Shown here piece by piece: positions 1 through 5,145 of a stretch of DNA of 6,850 bases; the first letter of the stretch is position 1, and every line of letters starts with the position of its first letter. The notes beneath the pieces were generated by a model. The model saw only the letters and a list, made by a program, of their open reading frames with translations, was not told where the DNA came from and searched no databases. The stretch is from JAMIFN01 sp035906235 (lineage in GTDB: Bacteria > Pseudomonadota > Gammaproteobacteria > Burkholderiales > Burkholderiaceae_C). The stretch covers positions 1 to 6,850 of the forward strand of contig JAMIFN010000033.1 of the NCBI GenBank assembly GCA_035906235.1. The letters run 5' to 3'. Both the position numbers and the translations under genes were made by a program.

Positions 1-27
1 CAAATGGCGGGCCATCAAGTGTTTCAT
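1..27 (-). CDS. potI: Putrescine ABC transporter permease PotI, N-terminal fragment
   Basis: Only the first nine codons (MKHLMARHL) are inside the window; the gene continues beyond the left edge. The ATG at 27-25 overlaps the potH stop codon in an ATGA arrangement, typical of translationally coupled permease genes. A strong Shine-Dalgarno-like run, AAGGGGGG, sits at 40-33, five bases ahead of the ATG and inside the end of potH. The product is inferred from position: in E. coli and relatives the order is potF-potG-potH-potI, and PotI forms the permease heterodimer with PotH in the inner membrane. The visible residues alone cannot prove identity. A second ATG at codon 5 is a less likely start, because the first one has the better spacing to the ribosome binding site. 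Confidence 0.62.
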
Positions 28-965
28 GCTTGCCCCCCTTGCCCAGCGGCGTTTTGGCTGCGGAAATACAGGCTAAGCGGCAGCAAAATCATCAAAATCA
101 TGACGACAGCCAGCGCCGCCGCGCGTGGCCAGTTATTGGCGCTAAACATCTCGTCCCAAACCACGCGGCCTATCATCACATTCTCGGCGCCGCCCAAAAG
201 CGAAGGGATGACAAACTCGCCCAGCGCAGGGATAAACACCAAGGTGCAGCCCGCAATGATGCCGGCCTTAGACAGGGGCACGGTAATCAGCCAAAAAGCC
301 CGCCAAGGGCTGGCGCCCAAATCGTGTGCGGCTTCTAGCAGGCGGAAGTCCATCTTCACCAAATTGGCGTACAGCGGCAGCACCATAAAGGGCAGGTAGA
401 TATAGGTCATGGCCACCAGCATCGAGATGTCGGTGTAGAGCATGTGCACAGGCTCGGCCACCAGGCCCAGCGCCATCAGCAGGCGATTAACGATGCCGTT
501 GTCGGCCAAAATGCCCTTCCAGGCATAGACGCGCAGCAAGAGCGAAGTCCAAAACGGCAGCATCACCAGCATCAGCAGCGGGGTGCGAAACGCCGGGCGG
601 CTGCGCGCCAAAAAATAGGCAAAGGGGTAGCCCAAAATCAGGCAAAACAAGGTGGTGAAAAAGGCATAGCGCAGCGAGGTGAGATAGCCCTGCACATACA
701 AAGTCTGCGCCCAGCCCGTGCCCGTTCCGCTGGCTTGGGCATCATGAAAAATCGACAGGTAATTGTTGTAATGCAGCAGCAGTTGCAGCGAGCCATTGGC
801 GTAGCTGTACAGCGGGGTAAAGGGGTTTTCGCCGCCGCCCATATCGGTGACCGATATGCGCAGCAAAATCAAAAACGGCAGGGCAAAAAAGATAAGCAGC
901 CAAACAAAAGGCAGGCCTATGACCCAGGTGCGCCCGCGTTGCAAAAAGTTCAAAACAGTTTTCAT
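24..965 (-). CDS. potH: Putrescine ABC transporter permease PotH
   Basis: Inner-membrane permease of a putrescine/polyamine ABC importer, 313 residues, close to the length of E. coli PotH (317). About six hydrophobic segments are visible, near residues 14-38, 101-120, 129-148, 180-201, 234-257 and 282-300. Between segments 4 and 5 lies the EAA loop that docks onto the ATPase: EAAHDLGASPWRAFWLITVP, residues 211-230, with the conserved Glu-Ala-Ala and the Gly at 217. The start MKTVLNFL at 965 lies 17 bp after the potG stop. An in-frame upstream start near 1022 exists but would overlap the potG coding region by 40 bp and adds a non-conserved tail. No strong Shine-Dalgarno is seen, so coupling to potG translation is likely. 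It should pair with PotI to form the channel. Confidence 0.92.
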   Translation of the reverse strand: MKTVLNFLQRGRTWVIGLPFVWLLIFFALPFLILLRISVTDMGGGENPFTPLYSYANGSLQLLLHYNNYLSIFHDAQASGTGTGWAQTLYVQGYLTSLRYAFFTTLFCLILGYPFAYFLARSRPAFRTPLLMLVMLPFWTSLLLRVYAWKGILADNGIVNRLLMALGLVAEPVHMLYTDISMLVAMTYIYLPFMVLPLYANLVKMDFRLLEAAHDLGASPWRAFWLITVPLSKAGIIAGCTLVFIPALGEFVIPSLLGGAENVMIGRVVWDEMFSANNWPRAAALAVVMILMILLPLSLYFRSQNAAGQGGQA

Positions 966-982
966 CCGCGCATCCCCAAGCC

Positions 983-2098
983 TTAATTGCGCAGCGCCAC
1001 GCCCGCCTGCGGATGCCACCAAAAATAGACCAAATCGTTCCAGGTGATGCCGATTTCAGACTGATGGCGGGCGTTGATGTCGGTGATTTTGACGCGCACG
1101 CCCTGATCGGTTTGCACGATATAGGTATTCACATCGCCCAAATACGCAATCTCCATCACGCGGGCGCTAAAGCAATTGGCGGGCAGGCCTTCGGGCTTTT
1201 GCGTGCTGATGCGGATTTTTTCGGGGCGTATGGCCAGGGTCAAAGCCATGCCCTCGGCCACTGCCACGCCATGCCCCACCTCGACCGCGCCCAGCGCTGT
1301 TTGCAATGCGCAGCCTTCGGGCGTGGTGCTGATTAAATGCCCGTCTAGTAAATTCACATTGCCGATGAAGTCGGCAACAAAGCGGCAATTGGGGTATTCG
1401 TACACCTCGTGCGGCGTGCCCACTTGCAGCACACGGCCTTCGCTCATCACGGCAATGCGGCTGGCCATGGTCATGGCTTCTTCTTGGTCGTGCGTGACCA
1501 TCACCACCGTCACGCCCACGGCCTCGATGATATTGACCAGCTCAAACTGGGTTTGCTCACGCAGTTTTTTATCCAGTGCGCCCAGCGGCTCATCCAAGAG
1601 CAGCAATTGCGGGCGCTTGGCCAGGCTGCGTGCTAGCGCCACGCGCTGCTGCTGCCCGCCCGAGAGCTGATGCGGCTTGCGATTGGCATAGGCCTGCAAC
1701 TGCACCAAGGCCAGCATGTCATCGACGCGTTGCGCGATTTGCGCCTTGGGCATGCCCTCGCGTTGCAGGCCAAAGGCGATGTTTTGCGCCACTGTCAGAT
1801 GCGGAAAGAGCGCGTAGCTCTGAAACATCATATTGATGGGGCGCTCGTAGGGCGGCAGCTTGGCGATGTCTTGCCCGCCCAGCATGATGCTGCCCGCAGT
1901 GGGGGTTTCAAAACCCGCCAACATGCGCAACAGGGTCGATTTGCCGCAGCCCGAGCTGCCCAGCAGGGCAAAAATCTCGCCCTTATTCACCGACAGCGAG
2001 ACATCGTTCACCGCCGTGAAATCGCCAAAGCGTTTGACCAGGTTTTGCGTTTGGAGAAAACCTTCGGCAGAGGCGGCGGGGGCAGCGGCAAGATTCAT
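983..2098 (-). CDS. potG: Putrescine ABC transporter ATP-binding protein PotG
   Basis: Cytoplasmic ATPase subunit of the polyamine importer, 371 residues (E. coli PotG 377). All ABC motifs are present and intact: Walker A GSSGCGKST (47-55), Q-loop Gln93 in MFQSYALFPH, signature LSGGQ (145-149), Walker B LLLLDEP (165-171), D-loop ALD (174-176) and switch His203 in VTHDQEEA. After residue 240 comes a C-terminal TOBE-type domain (about 245-371, with RPEKIRIS), as in the PotA/PotG/MalK group; the domain often carries regulation. The phrases PPYERPINMMFQSYALFPH and KPHQLSGGQ are close to E. coli PotG, favouring PotG over other spermidine or iron ATPases. The start codon at 2098 has no clear Shine-Dalgarno. 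The gene follows potF after a 320-bp gap with a large palindrome and precedes potH by 17 bp. Confidence 0.93.
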   Translation of the reverse strand: MNLAAAPAASAEGFLQTQNLVKRFGDFTAVNDVSLSVNKGEIFALLGSSGCGKSTLLRMLAGFETPTAGSIMLGGQDIAKLPPYERPINMMFQSYALFPHLTVAQNIAFGLQREGMPKAQIAQRVDDMLALVQLQAYANRKPHQLSGGQQQRVALARSLAKRPQLLLLDEPLGALDKKLREQTQFELVNIIEAVGVTVVMVTHDQEEAMTMASRIAVMSEGRVLQVGTPHEVYEYPNCRFVADFIGNVNLLDGHLISTTPEGCALQTALGAVEVGHGVAVAEGMALTLAIRPEKIRISTQKPEGLPANCFSARVMEIAYLGDVNTYIVQTDQGVRVKITDINARHQSEIGITWNDLVYFWWHPQAGVALRN

Positions 2099-2183
2099 GG
2101 CGGTACGAGGCAGGATGGATTTGCGTTGGCGTTGATGTGTGGCGAGGGCTTGAAAAGCGTATTTTTAAGGGTGTTTTATGATG

Positions 2184-2214
2184 TTTAGGCCGTAAAACCT
2201 GCCTGAGTAGCTAT
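2184..2214 (-). repeat. Dispersed short repeat, copy 1
   Basis: Read on the minus strand, a 24-base core at 2214-2191 (beginning ATAGCTACTCAGGC, ending GGTTTTACG) matches 4309-4332 on the plus strand at 23 of 24 positions. It is followed directly by GCCTAAA (2190-2184), which in copy 2 occurs 20 bases further on. The core plus flank can form a short stem, TCAGGC with GCCTAA including one wobble pair. Both copies lie downstream of a coding region and read in the direction of the neighbouring transcript. The similarity is direct observation; the mobility or function of the element is not known. Confidence 0.6.
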
Positions 2215-2230
2215 GGTTTTTGATGTTTTT

Positions 2231-2256
2231 GTCATTCCCGCGTAGGCGGGAATCCA
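2231..2256 (+). repeat. REP-like hairpin, left outer arm
   Basis: GTC, then the 20-base hairpin ATTCCC-N8-GGGAAT at 2234-2253 (8-bp stem ATTCCCGC/GCGGGAAT, loop GTAG), then CCA. The form equals the neisserial dRS3 consensus and resembles REP sequences common in beta- and gammaproteobacterial intergenic DNA. The single mismatch with the right arm is in the loop (2243). Confidence 0.82.
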
Positions 2257-2264
2257 GGTATTCA

Positions 2265-2300
2265 CTCCTTCCCCCTTTGGGGGAAGGTTGGGATGGGGGC
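2265..2300 (+). repeat. C/G-rich hairpin, left inner arm
   Basis: CCTTCCCCC (2267-2275), loop TTT, GGGGGAAGG (2279-2287) make a perfect 9-bp stem. The tail GGTTGGGATGGGGGC is G-rich. This is a second repeat family, distinct from the ATTCCC hairpins outside it. Confidence 0.75.
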
Positions 2301-2325
2301 TTAAAAACTTTGCTTGTGTCTTGTA

Positions 2326-2360
2326 GCCCCCACCCTAGCTCTCCCCCAGAGGGGGAGGGG
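2326..2360 (-). repeat. C/G-rich hairpin, right inner arm
   Basis: CTCCCCC (2341-2347), loop AGA, GGGGGAG (2351-2357) make a 7-bp stem. It is preceded by GCCCCCACCC (2326-2335), the complement of the G-rich tail of the left inner arm. The orientation is opposite to the left inner arm, with several base differences, so the two copies have diverged more than the outer arms have. Confidence 0.7.
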
Positions 2361-2367
2361 AAAGGCA

Positions 2368-2393
2368 TGGATTCCCGCCTGCGCGGGAATGAC
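2368..2393 (-). repeat. REP-like hairpin, right outer arm
   Basis: Inverted partner of 2231-2256. The hairpin ATTCCC-N8-GGGAAT occupies 2371-2390 with stem ATTCCCGC/GCGGGAAT and loop CTGC. It lies 24 bp past the potF stop codon and in the transcript would be the first structure after potF. Confidence 0.82.
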
Positions 2394-2417
2394 GATCTTG
2401 CTGATGACGATCCCGCC

Positions 2418-3572
2418 TCAACTGCCCTTTTTAAAGCGCGTAAACACCTCCGTCATGGCGCTGCGGGCTTCTTTCGTAAAGCTTTCGGGGGCAACCATTT
2501 TGCCCATATCGGCGGCGCTCAAATAGGTGCTGGCGTCTTGTGCAATCTCGGGCTTGACCAAAGCTTTGGCCGCCAAATTGGCCACGGGGTAAGACATATA
2601 GTTAGACAGCTGCGCCGAGACTTCGGGGCGCAAGAAGTAATCGATAAATTTGTGCGCATTGGCCACATGCTTGGCGTCTTTGGGGATGGCGAGGTTGTCA
2701 AAGAACAAAATTGCGCCGTTTGCTGGCAGCAGCACTTGCAGCTCTACGCCCGCGCCGTTCTCCACCGCACGGTGACGAGCAATATTCATGTCGCCCGCCC
2801 AGCCCAAGCCGACGCAGGCTTTGCCGCTAGCCAAATCGTCAATCATGGTGCTGGTGAAGATGCGCACATCGGGGCGCACTTTGGCCAGCATGTCGCCCGC
2901 CAGTTGGTAATCGCCCACATCGGCAGAGTAAGCGGGTTTGCCGATATAGCGCAGGGCCGAGGGCAAAATTTCTGAGGCGGTATCCAAATAGGCAATGCCG
3001 CAAGATTTCAGCTTATTGGTGTAAGTGGGGTTAAAGACCAAATCCCAAGCATTGGCCGGCAGGGGCGTGCCGCCCAAAGCTTTTTCTACCGCTTTGGTAT
3101 TGATACCGACGGTCACATAGCTCCAACCCCAGGGCACCAGATAATCGTTGCCAGGGTCAGCCGCTGCCAGCTTTTGCATGATGGCGGGGTCGAGGTTTTT
3201 CAGATTGGGGATTTTGCTTTTGTCGAGCTTTTGCAGCAGGCCGGCCTCGATTTGCGGTTTGGCAAACACCGCGCCTGGCACCACGAGGTCGTAGCCCGAA
3301 TTGCCCGCCATCAGCTTGGTGTTGAGCATTTCATTGCTCTCAAAGGTTTGGTAATTGACCTTGATGCCGGTTTCTTTTTCGAAATTGGCCACCATGTCGT
3401 CGGTAATGTAGTCGGGCCAGTTGTAGATATTGAGCACAGCCTCTTCGCCGCCCGCAGCAGCAGTTTGCGCTGCGCCAGTTTTTTCGGCCTTGTCACCACA
3501 AGCGGCCAAAACCAATGATGCCGCCAGCAGCGCCGCAGCGCCAGCCCGATGTAGCCAAGCACGAGTCTTCAT
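2418..3572 (-). CDS. potF: Putrescine-binding protein PotF, probable lipoprotein
   Basis: Extracytoplasmic substrate-binding subunit of the polyamine importer, 384 residues (E. coli PotF 370). The N terminus has a basic n-region (K2, R4, R9), a hydrophobic stretch 10-22 and a lipobox LAAC (22-25), so Cys25 should be lipidated. An Ala/Gly-rich tether, about 29-45, follows. The bacterial SBP fold begins at LNIYNWPDY. Binding-site residues known from E. coli PotF align at a near-constant offset: Trp52, Tyr55, Glu201, Trp258, Asp261 (in GWAGD), Phe290, Asp292 and Tyr328. The residue matching PotF Ser85 is Gly100 (VPGAVF), so ligand preference may differ. The ATG at 3572 is preceded by AAAGGGA, ten bases or less upstream, a good ribosome binding site. 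It is the first gene of the operon. Putrescine is the likeliest ligand, but spermidine cannot be excluded. Confidence 0.93.
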   Translation of the reverse strand: MKTRAWLHRAGAAALLAASLVLAACGDKAEKTGAAQTAAAGGEEAVLNIYNWPDYITDDMVANFEKETGIKVNYQTFESNEMLNTKLMAGNSGYDLVVPGAVFAKPQIEAGLLQKLDKSKIPNLKNLDPAIMQKLAAADPGNDYLVPWGWSYVTVGINTKAVEKALGGTPLPANAWDLVFNPTYTNKLKSCGIAYLDTASEILPSALRYIGKPAYSADVGDYQLAGDMLAKVRPDVRIFTSTMIDDLASGKACVGLGWAGDMNIARHRAVENGAGVELQVLLPANGAILFFDNLAIPKDAKHVANAHKFIDYFLRPEVSAQLSNYMSYPVANLAAKALVKPEIAQDASTYLSAADMGKMVAPESFTKEARSAMTEVFTRFKKGS

Positions 3573-3642
3573 CTTGTATCCCTTTGCCCAGTAAAAACGC
3601 GCAAGAGCTGCGCAAAAGGCGGCATTTTAAGGCTTTATGACA

Positions 3643-3658
3643 GTGGCGCGGACGCCAC
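3643..3658. repeat. 16-bp perfect palindrome, possible operator
   Basis: GTGGCG, spacer CGGA, CGCCAC: six-base arms match perfectly. It lies between the divergent genes, about ten bases upstream of the proposed ppa -35 and 71-86 bp upstream of the potF ATG, roughly where a potF -35 would fall. A repressor or activator site is possible; a chance palindrome in G/C-rich DNA is the alternative. Confidence 0.4.
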
Positions 3659-3667
3659 CCAAGCGCC

Positions 3668-3694
3668 TTGATGCGCCTACAGGCTCGCTACAAT
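3668..3694 (+). promoter_or_regulatory. Probable sigma70 promoter of ppa
   Basis: A -10 box TACAAT (3689-3694) in the context CGCTACAAT matches the sigma70 consensus at five of six positions. TTGATG (3668-3673) is the best -35, but the 15-bp spacer is short; CTTGAT one base earlier gives 16. Initiation would be near 3701, leaving a leader of about 40 bases before the ppa ATG at 3742. Confidence 0.5.
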
Positions 3695-3741
3695 CAAGCC
3701 CGATTTCCTTTCCCTCTTTTAAATTAGCGAGCACTTACCCC

Positions 3742-4272
3742 ATGTCACTCCTACAAGTCGGCCCCGGCAAAAACCCTCCTGAAGTTTTCAATGTTGTGAT
3801 TGAAATCCCCGCCAATTCTTCCCCCGTGAAGTACGAAGTGGACAAAGACACGGGCGCGCTCACCGTCGATCGTTTCTTGGGCACGGCCATGCACTACCCC
3901 GTCAATTACGGCTATATCCCACAAACCATTGCGGGCGATGGCGACCCTGTGGATGTGCTGGTGATCACCCCCTTCCCGCTGGTGCATGGCTGCGTGATTG
4001 CCGCGCGCACCGTGGGCATGCTGAAGATGGAAGACGACGGCGGCGAAGATGCCAAGCTGATTGCCGTGCCCGTGTCTAAATTGCACCCTGCGTCGGACAA
4101 AATCCAAAGCCTGGACGATGTGTGCCCACAACTGCTGGCGCAAATCCAGCATTTCTTTGAGCACTACAAAGACCTGGAAAAAGGCAAATGGGTCAAAGTG
4201 CAAGGCTGGGGCGATAAAGCCGCCGCGCACAAAGAAATCACCGATGGCATTGCGGCTTACCAAAAAGCCTAA
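3742..4272 (+). CDS. ppa: Inorganic pyrophosphatase, family I
   Basis: Soluble cytoplasmic enzyme that hydrolyses pyrophosphate to two phosphates, pulling nucleic-acid synthesis and acyl-CoA and aminoacyl-tRNA formation forward. It is 176 residues, the same as E. coli Ppa. Catalytic and metal-binding residues known in E. coli are all present at matching positions (Met counted as 1): Glu21, Lys30, Glu32, Arg44, Tyr56, Asp66, Asp68, Asp71 (signature DGDPVDV), Asp98, Asp103, Lys105, Tyr142 and Lys143. The ATG at 3742 starts MSLLQVGPGK, which aligns with E. coli MSLLNVPAGK. An in-frame ATG at 3637 would add 35 non-conserved residues and lie upstream of the promoter. The Shine-Dalgarno is weak. 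It diverges from potF and is followed by a probable terminator. Confidence 0.97.
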   Translation: MSLLQVGPGKNPPEVFNVVIEIPANSSPVKYEVDKDTGALTVDRFLGTAMHYPVNYGYIPQTIAGDGDPVDVLVITPFPLVHGCVIAARTVGMLKMEDDGGEDAKLIAVPVSKLHPASDKIQSLDDVCPQLLAQIQHFFEHYKDLEKGKWVKVQGWGDKAAAHKEITDGIAAYQKA

Positions 4273-4308
4273 GCCTGCATCAGCAGCCGTCAAACAACTC
4301 AGTTTTTG

Positions 4309-4359
4309 ATAGCTGCTCAGGCAGGTTTTACGCTGAATTTGCCTGTTTTTATGCCTAAA
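4309..4359 (+). repeat. Dispersed short repeat, copy 2
   Basis: The 24-base core at 4309-4332 matches, at 23 of 24 positions, the minus strand of 2191-2214. The motif GCCTAAA, adjacent to the core in copy 1, occurs here at 4353-4359 after an extra 20 bases (4333-4352). Those 20 bases contain the TGCCTG arm and T-run of the proposed ppa terminator. Copy 1 could therefore be a deleted form, or copy 2 an expanded one. The 7-base flank match is too short to be sure of. Confidence 0.6.
4318..4350 (+). terminator. Probable rho-independent terminator of ppa
   Basis: CAGGCA (4318-4323) and TGCCTG (4340-4345) form a 6-bp stem, extendable by G-T wobbles, around a 16-base loop, followed by TTTTT (4346-4350). 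It begins 46 bases after the ppa stop. The large loop makes it weaker than a typical terminator, and it overlaps the dispersed repeat. TTGATA (4306-4311) with TACGCT (4329-4334) at a 17-bp spacing might instead be a weak promoter for slmA. Confidence 0.45.
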
Positions 4360-4395
4360 AACTCAGCCTTAAGCAAATGAAAGACGCCGCCACCC

Positions 4396-5022
4396 ATGTC
4401 AGAGCCGATTGAGGACACCCCACAAGACCCCAGCCCCGCGCGCAAGCGCCCCAAGCCGGGCGAGCGTCGCCTGCAGATTTTGCAAACCTTGGCTGCCATG
4501 TTGGAAGCGCCAGGCGCCGAGCGCATCACCACCGCTGCGCTGGCTGCCAAAATTGGCGTGTCTGAGGCTGCGCTTTATCGCCACTTCGCCAGCAAAGCGC
4601 AGATGTTTGAGGGTTTGCTCGACTTCATCGAACAAAGCTGCCTAGGCCTGGTGCAGCAAATTCGCAGCAGCGAATTGAACGCACCCCAACAAGCGCAGCA
4701 AATTGTCTTGATGCTGCTGCAATTTGCCGAAAAAAACCCTGGCATGGCGCGCGTCATGGTGGGCGACGCGCTGGTGCTAGAGCACGAGCGCCTAAATCAG
4801 CGCATGAACAGCTTTTTTGACAAGGTCGAGCTGCACCTCAAAGACATCCTCTACCCGCATGCCAGCGCCAGCGGCCACCCCACGCCCACGCTGCAGGCGC
4901 AGCTGCAGGCGCAGTTGCTCACCGCCTTGGTGCTGGGGCAAATGCAGCGTTTTGTGCGCAGCCATTTCCGCCGCAAACCGACCGAGCGCCTGACTGAGGC
5001 CTTGGCGCAAGTGCTGCACTAA
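4396..5022 (+). CDS. slmA: Nucleoid occlusion factor SlmA (TetR-fold)
   Basis: DNA-binding inhibitor of cell division: in E. coli, SlmA bound to chromosomal sites blocks FtsZ assembly over the nucleoid. It is 208 residues (E. coli SlmA 198). After a Pro- and charge-rich N-terminal tail (1-22), the TetR-type helix-turn-helix domain spans about 24-85. RITTAALAAKIGVSEAALYR (43-62), followed by HFASKAQMFEGLLDFIE, is strikingly close to E. coli SlmA, including the Thr-Thr pair (45-46) at the DNA-binding turn. The central helices retain LLQFAEKNPGMARV (107-120), corresponding to the GFGERNPGLTR region implicated in FtsZ binding. The C terminus RFVRSHFRRKPTERL (185-199) also matches. The Shine-Dalgarno is weak. 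No SlmA-type site (GTGAGTACTCAC) is visible in the window. A generic TetR repressor is the less likely alternative. Confidence 0.87.
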   Translation: MSEPIEDTPQDPSPARKRPKPGERRLQILQTLAAMLEAPGAERITTAALAAKIGVSEAALYRHFASKAQMFEGLLDFIEQSCLGLVQQIRSSELNAPQQAQQIVLMLLQFAEKNPGMARVMVGDALVLEHERLNQRMNSFFDKVELHLKDILYPHASASGHPTPTLQAQLQAQLLTALVLGQMQRFVRSHFRRKPTERLTEALAQVLH

Positions 5023-5043
5023 GCCCCCATTCAGCCCCCATTC
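5022..5043 (+). repeat. 11-bp tandem duplication after slmA
   Basis: AGCCCCCATTC occurs twice in perfect tandem, at 5022-5032 and 5033-5043, beginning with the last base of the slmA stop codon. A third copy is not present; the sequence continues AGGCTGCC. Probably a replication-slippage duplication with no coding effect. Confidence 0.7.
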
Positions 5044-5145
5044 AGGCTGCCGCCCCGTTTGCCCCGTCGCACTTAATTTGGACTAAAGCGCCATAGCGCC
5101 TGCGGCACTACACTTCCTGCCCATCTGACCCCCTAGGTATATTTA
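5044..5145 (+). promoter_or_regulatory. slmA-acyl-CoA dehydrogenase intergenic region
   Basis: This 102-bp stretch should contain the promoter of the acyl-CoA dehydrogenase pair if the pair is not read through from slmA. TTGGAC (5078-5083) and TACACT (5109-5114) each resemble sigma70 boxes, but their 25-bp spacing is too long for one promoter. GCGC-CATA-GCGC (5088-5099) is a short inverted repeat. No terminator with a T-run is evident. The AGG at 5135-5137 is the probable ribosome binding site of the next gene. Confidence 0.35.

Larger units (their letters stand above)
2231..2393. repeat. Nested REP-type inverted repeat (REPIN-like)
   Basis: This 163-bp element is palindromic at several levels. 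The outer arms, 2231-2256 and 2368-2393, are 26 bp each and match as inverted repeats at 25 of 26 positions. Each arm is itself a hairpin of the form ATTCCC-N8-GGGAAT. Inside lie two C/G-rich hairpins, 2265-2300 and 2326-2360, which are imperfect inverted copies of each other and also pair through TGGGGGCT (2294-2301) with AGCCCCCA (2325-2332). Paired, inverted REP sequences are called REPINs and are normally spread by RAYT transposases encoded elsewhere; none is present here. No target-site duplication is evident. In the pot mRNA the element would be strongly folded. Confidence 0.85.
2099..2417. other. Gene-free potF-potG intercistronic region
   Basis: This 319-bp gap lies inside the pot operon (transcribed right to left) and has no supported gene. 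From 2231 to 2393 it holds a nested palindromic repeat, and at 2184-2214 a short dispersed repeat shared with the ppa-slmA gap. The potG-proximal 130 bp is A/T-richer but I see no convincing sigma70 pair for a separate potGHI promoter and no clear potG Shine-Dalgarno. Next to the potF stop, ATGACGATC occurs twice at a 15-bp period (2389-2397, 2404-2412). Open frames crossing this region consist of translated repeat (for example RRRESRY, MDSRLRGND) and are not genes. Confidence 0.8.
3573..3741. promoter_or_regulatory. Divergent potF/ppa intergenic region
   Basis: This 169-bp region must hold the start signals of both divergent genes. The ppa promoter is suggested at 3668-3694. For potF, TAAAAT on the minus strand (3629-3624), about 50 bases before its ATG, could be a -10 box, but no good -35 lies upstream of it. 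A perfect palindrome is at 3643-3658, and an inverted repeat GCGCA-N5-TGCGC at 3599-3613 falls in the probable potF leader. No larger structure or small gene is evident. Confidence 0.6.

Noticed and set aside
444..986. Plus-strand open frame opposite potH, rich in Gln, His and Arg.
   Set aside because: It is a shadow of the hydrophobic potH codons, and its low-complexity composition is expected from the complement of membrane-protein coding DNA.
966..1022. Upstream in-frame start for potH.
   Set aside because: It would overlap the potG coding end and adds an unrelated tail; the start at 965 agrees with PotH length.
2279..2299. Possible G-quadruplex in the left inner arm (runs of 5, 2, 3 and 5 G).
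   Set aside because: One run has only two G, so at best a two-layer structure could form; the competing perfect hairpins are more likely.
2231..2393. Insertion sequence or MITE with terminal inverted repeats.
   Set aside because: There is no transposase and no visible target-site duplication; the arm structure fits REP-type hairpins better. A MITE origin is not fully excluded.
2389..2412. ATGACGATC repeated at a 15-bp period beside the potF stop.
   Set aside because: Only two short copies, one of them overlapping the REP arm; too little to call an element or a target-site duplication.
2220..2975. Long plus-strand open frame beginning MMFLSFPRRRESRYS.
   Set aside because: Its first part is translated repeat DNA (RRRESRY, LPPLGEGWDGG, MDSRLRGND patterns) and the rest is antisense to potF. 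It has no protein family features.
3599..3613. Inverted repeat GCGCA-N5-TGCGC in the potF leader.
   Set aside because: The arms are only five bases in G/C-rich DNA, so chance is likely; noted only as part of the divergent region.
3637..3741. Upstream in-frame ATG giving ppa a 35-residue N-terminal extension.
   Set aside because: The extension is not conserved, lies upstream of the likely promoter, and the MSLLQVGPGK start aligns exactly with E. coli Ppa.
3751..4293. 180-codon minus-strand open frame covering ppa.
   Set aside because: It is antisense to a pyrophosphatase with every catalytic residue in place; there is no independent support.
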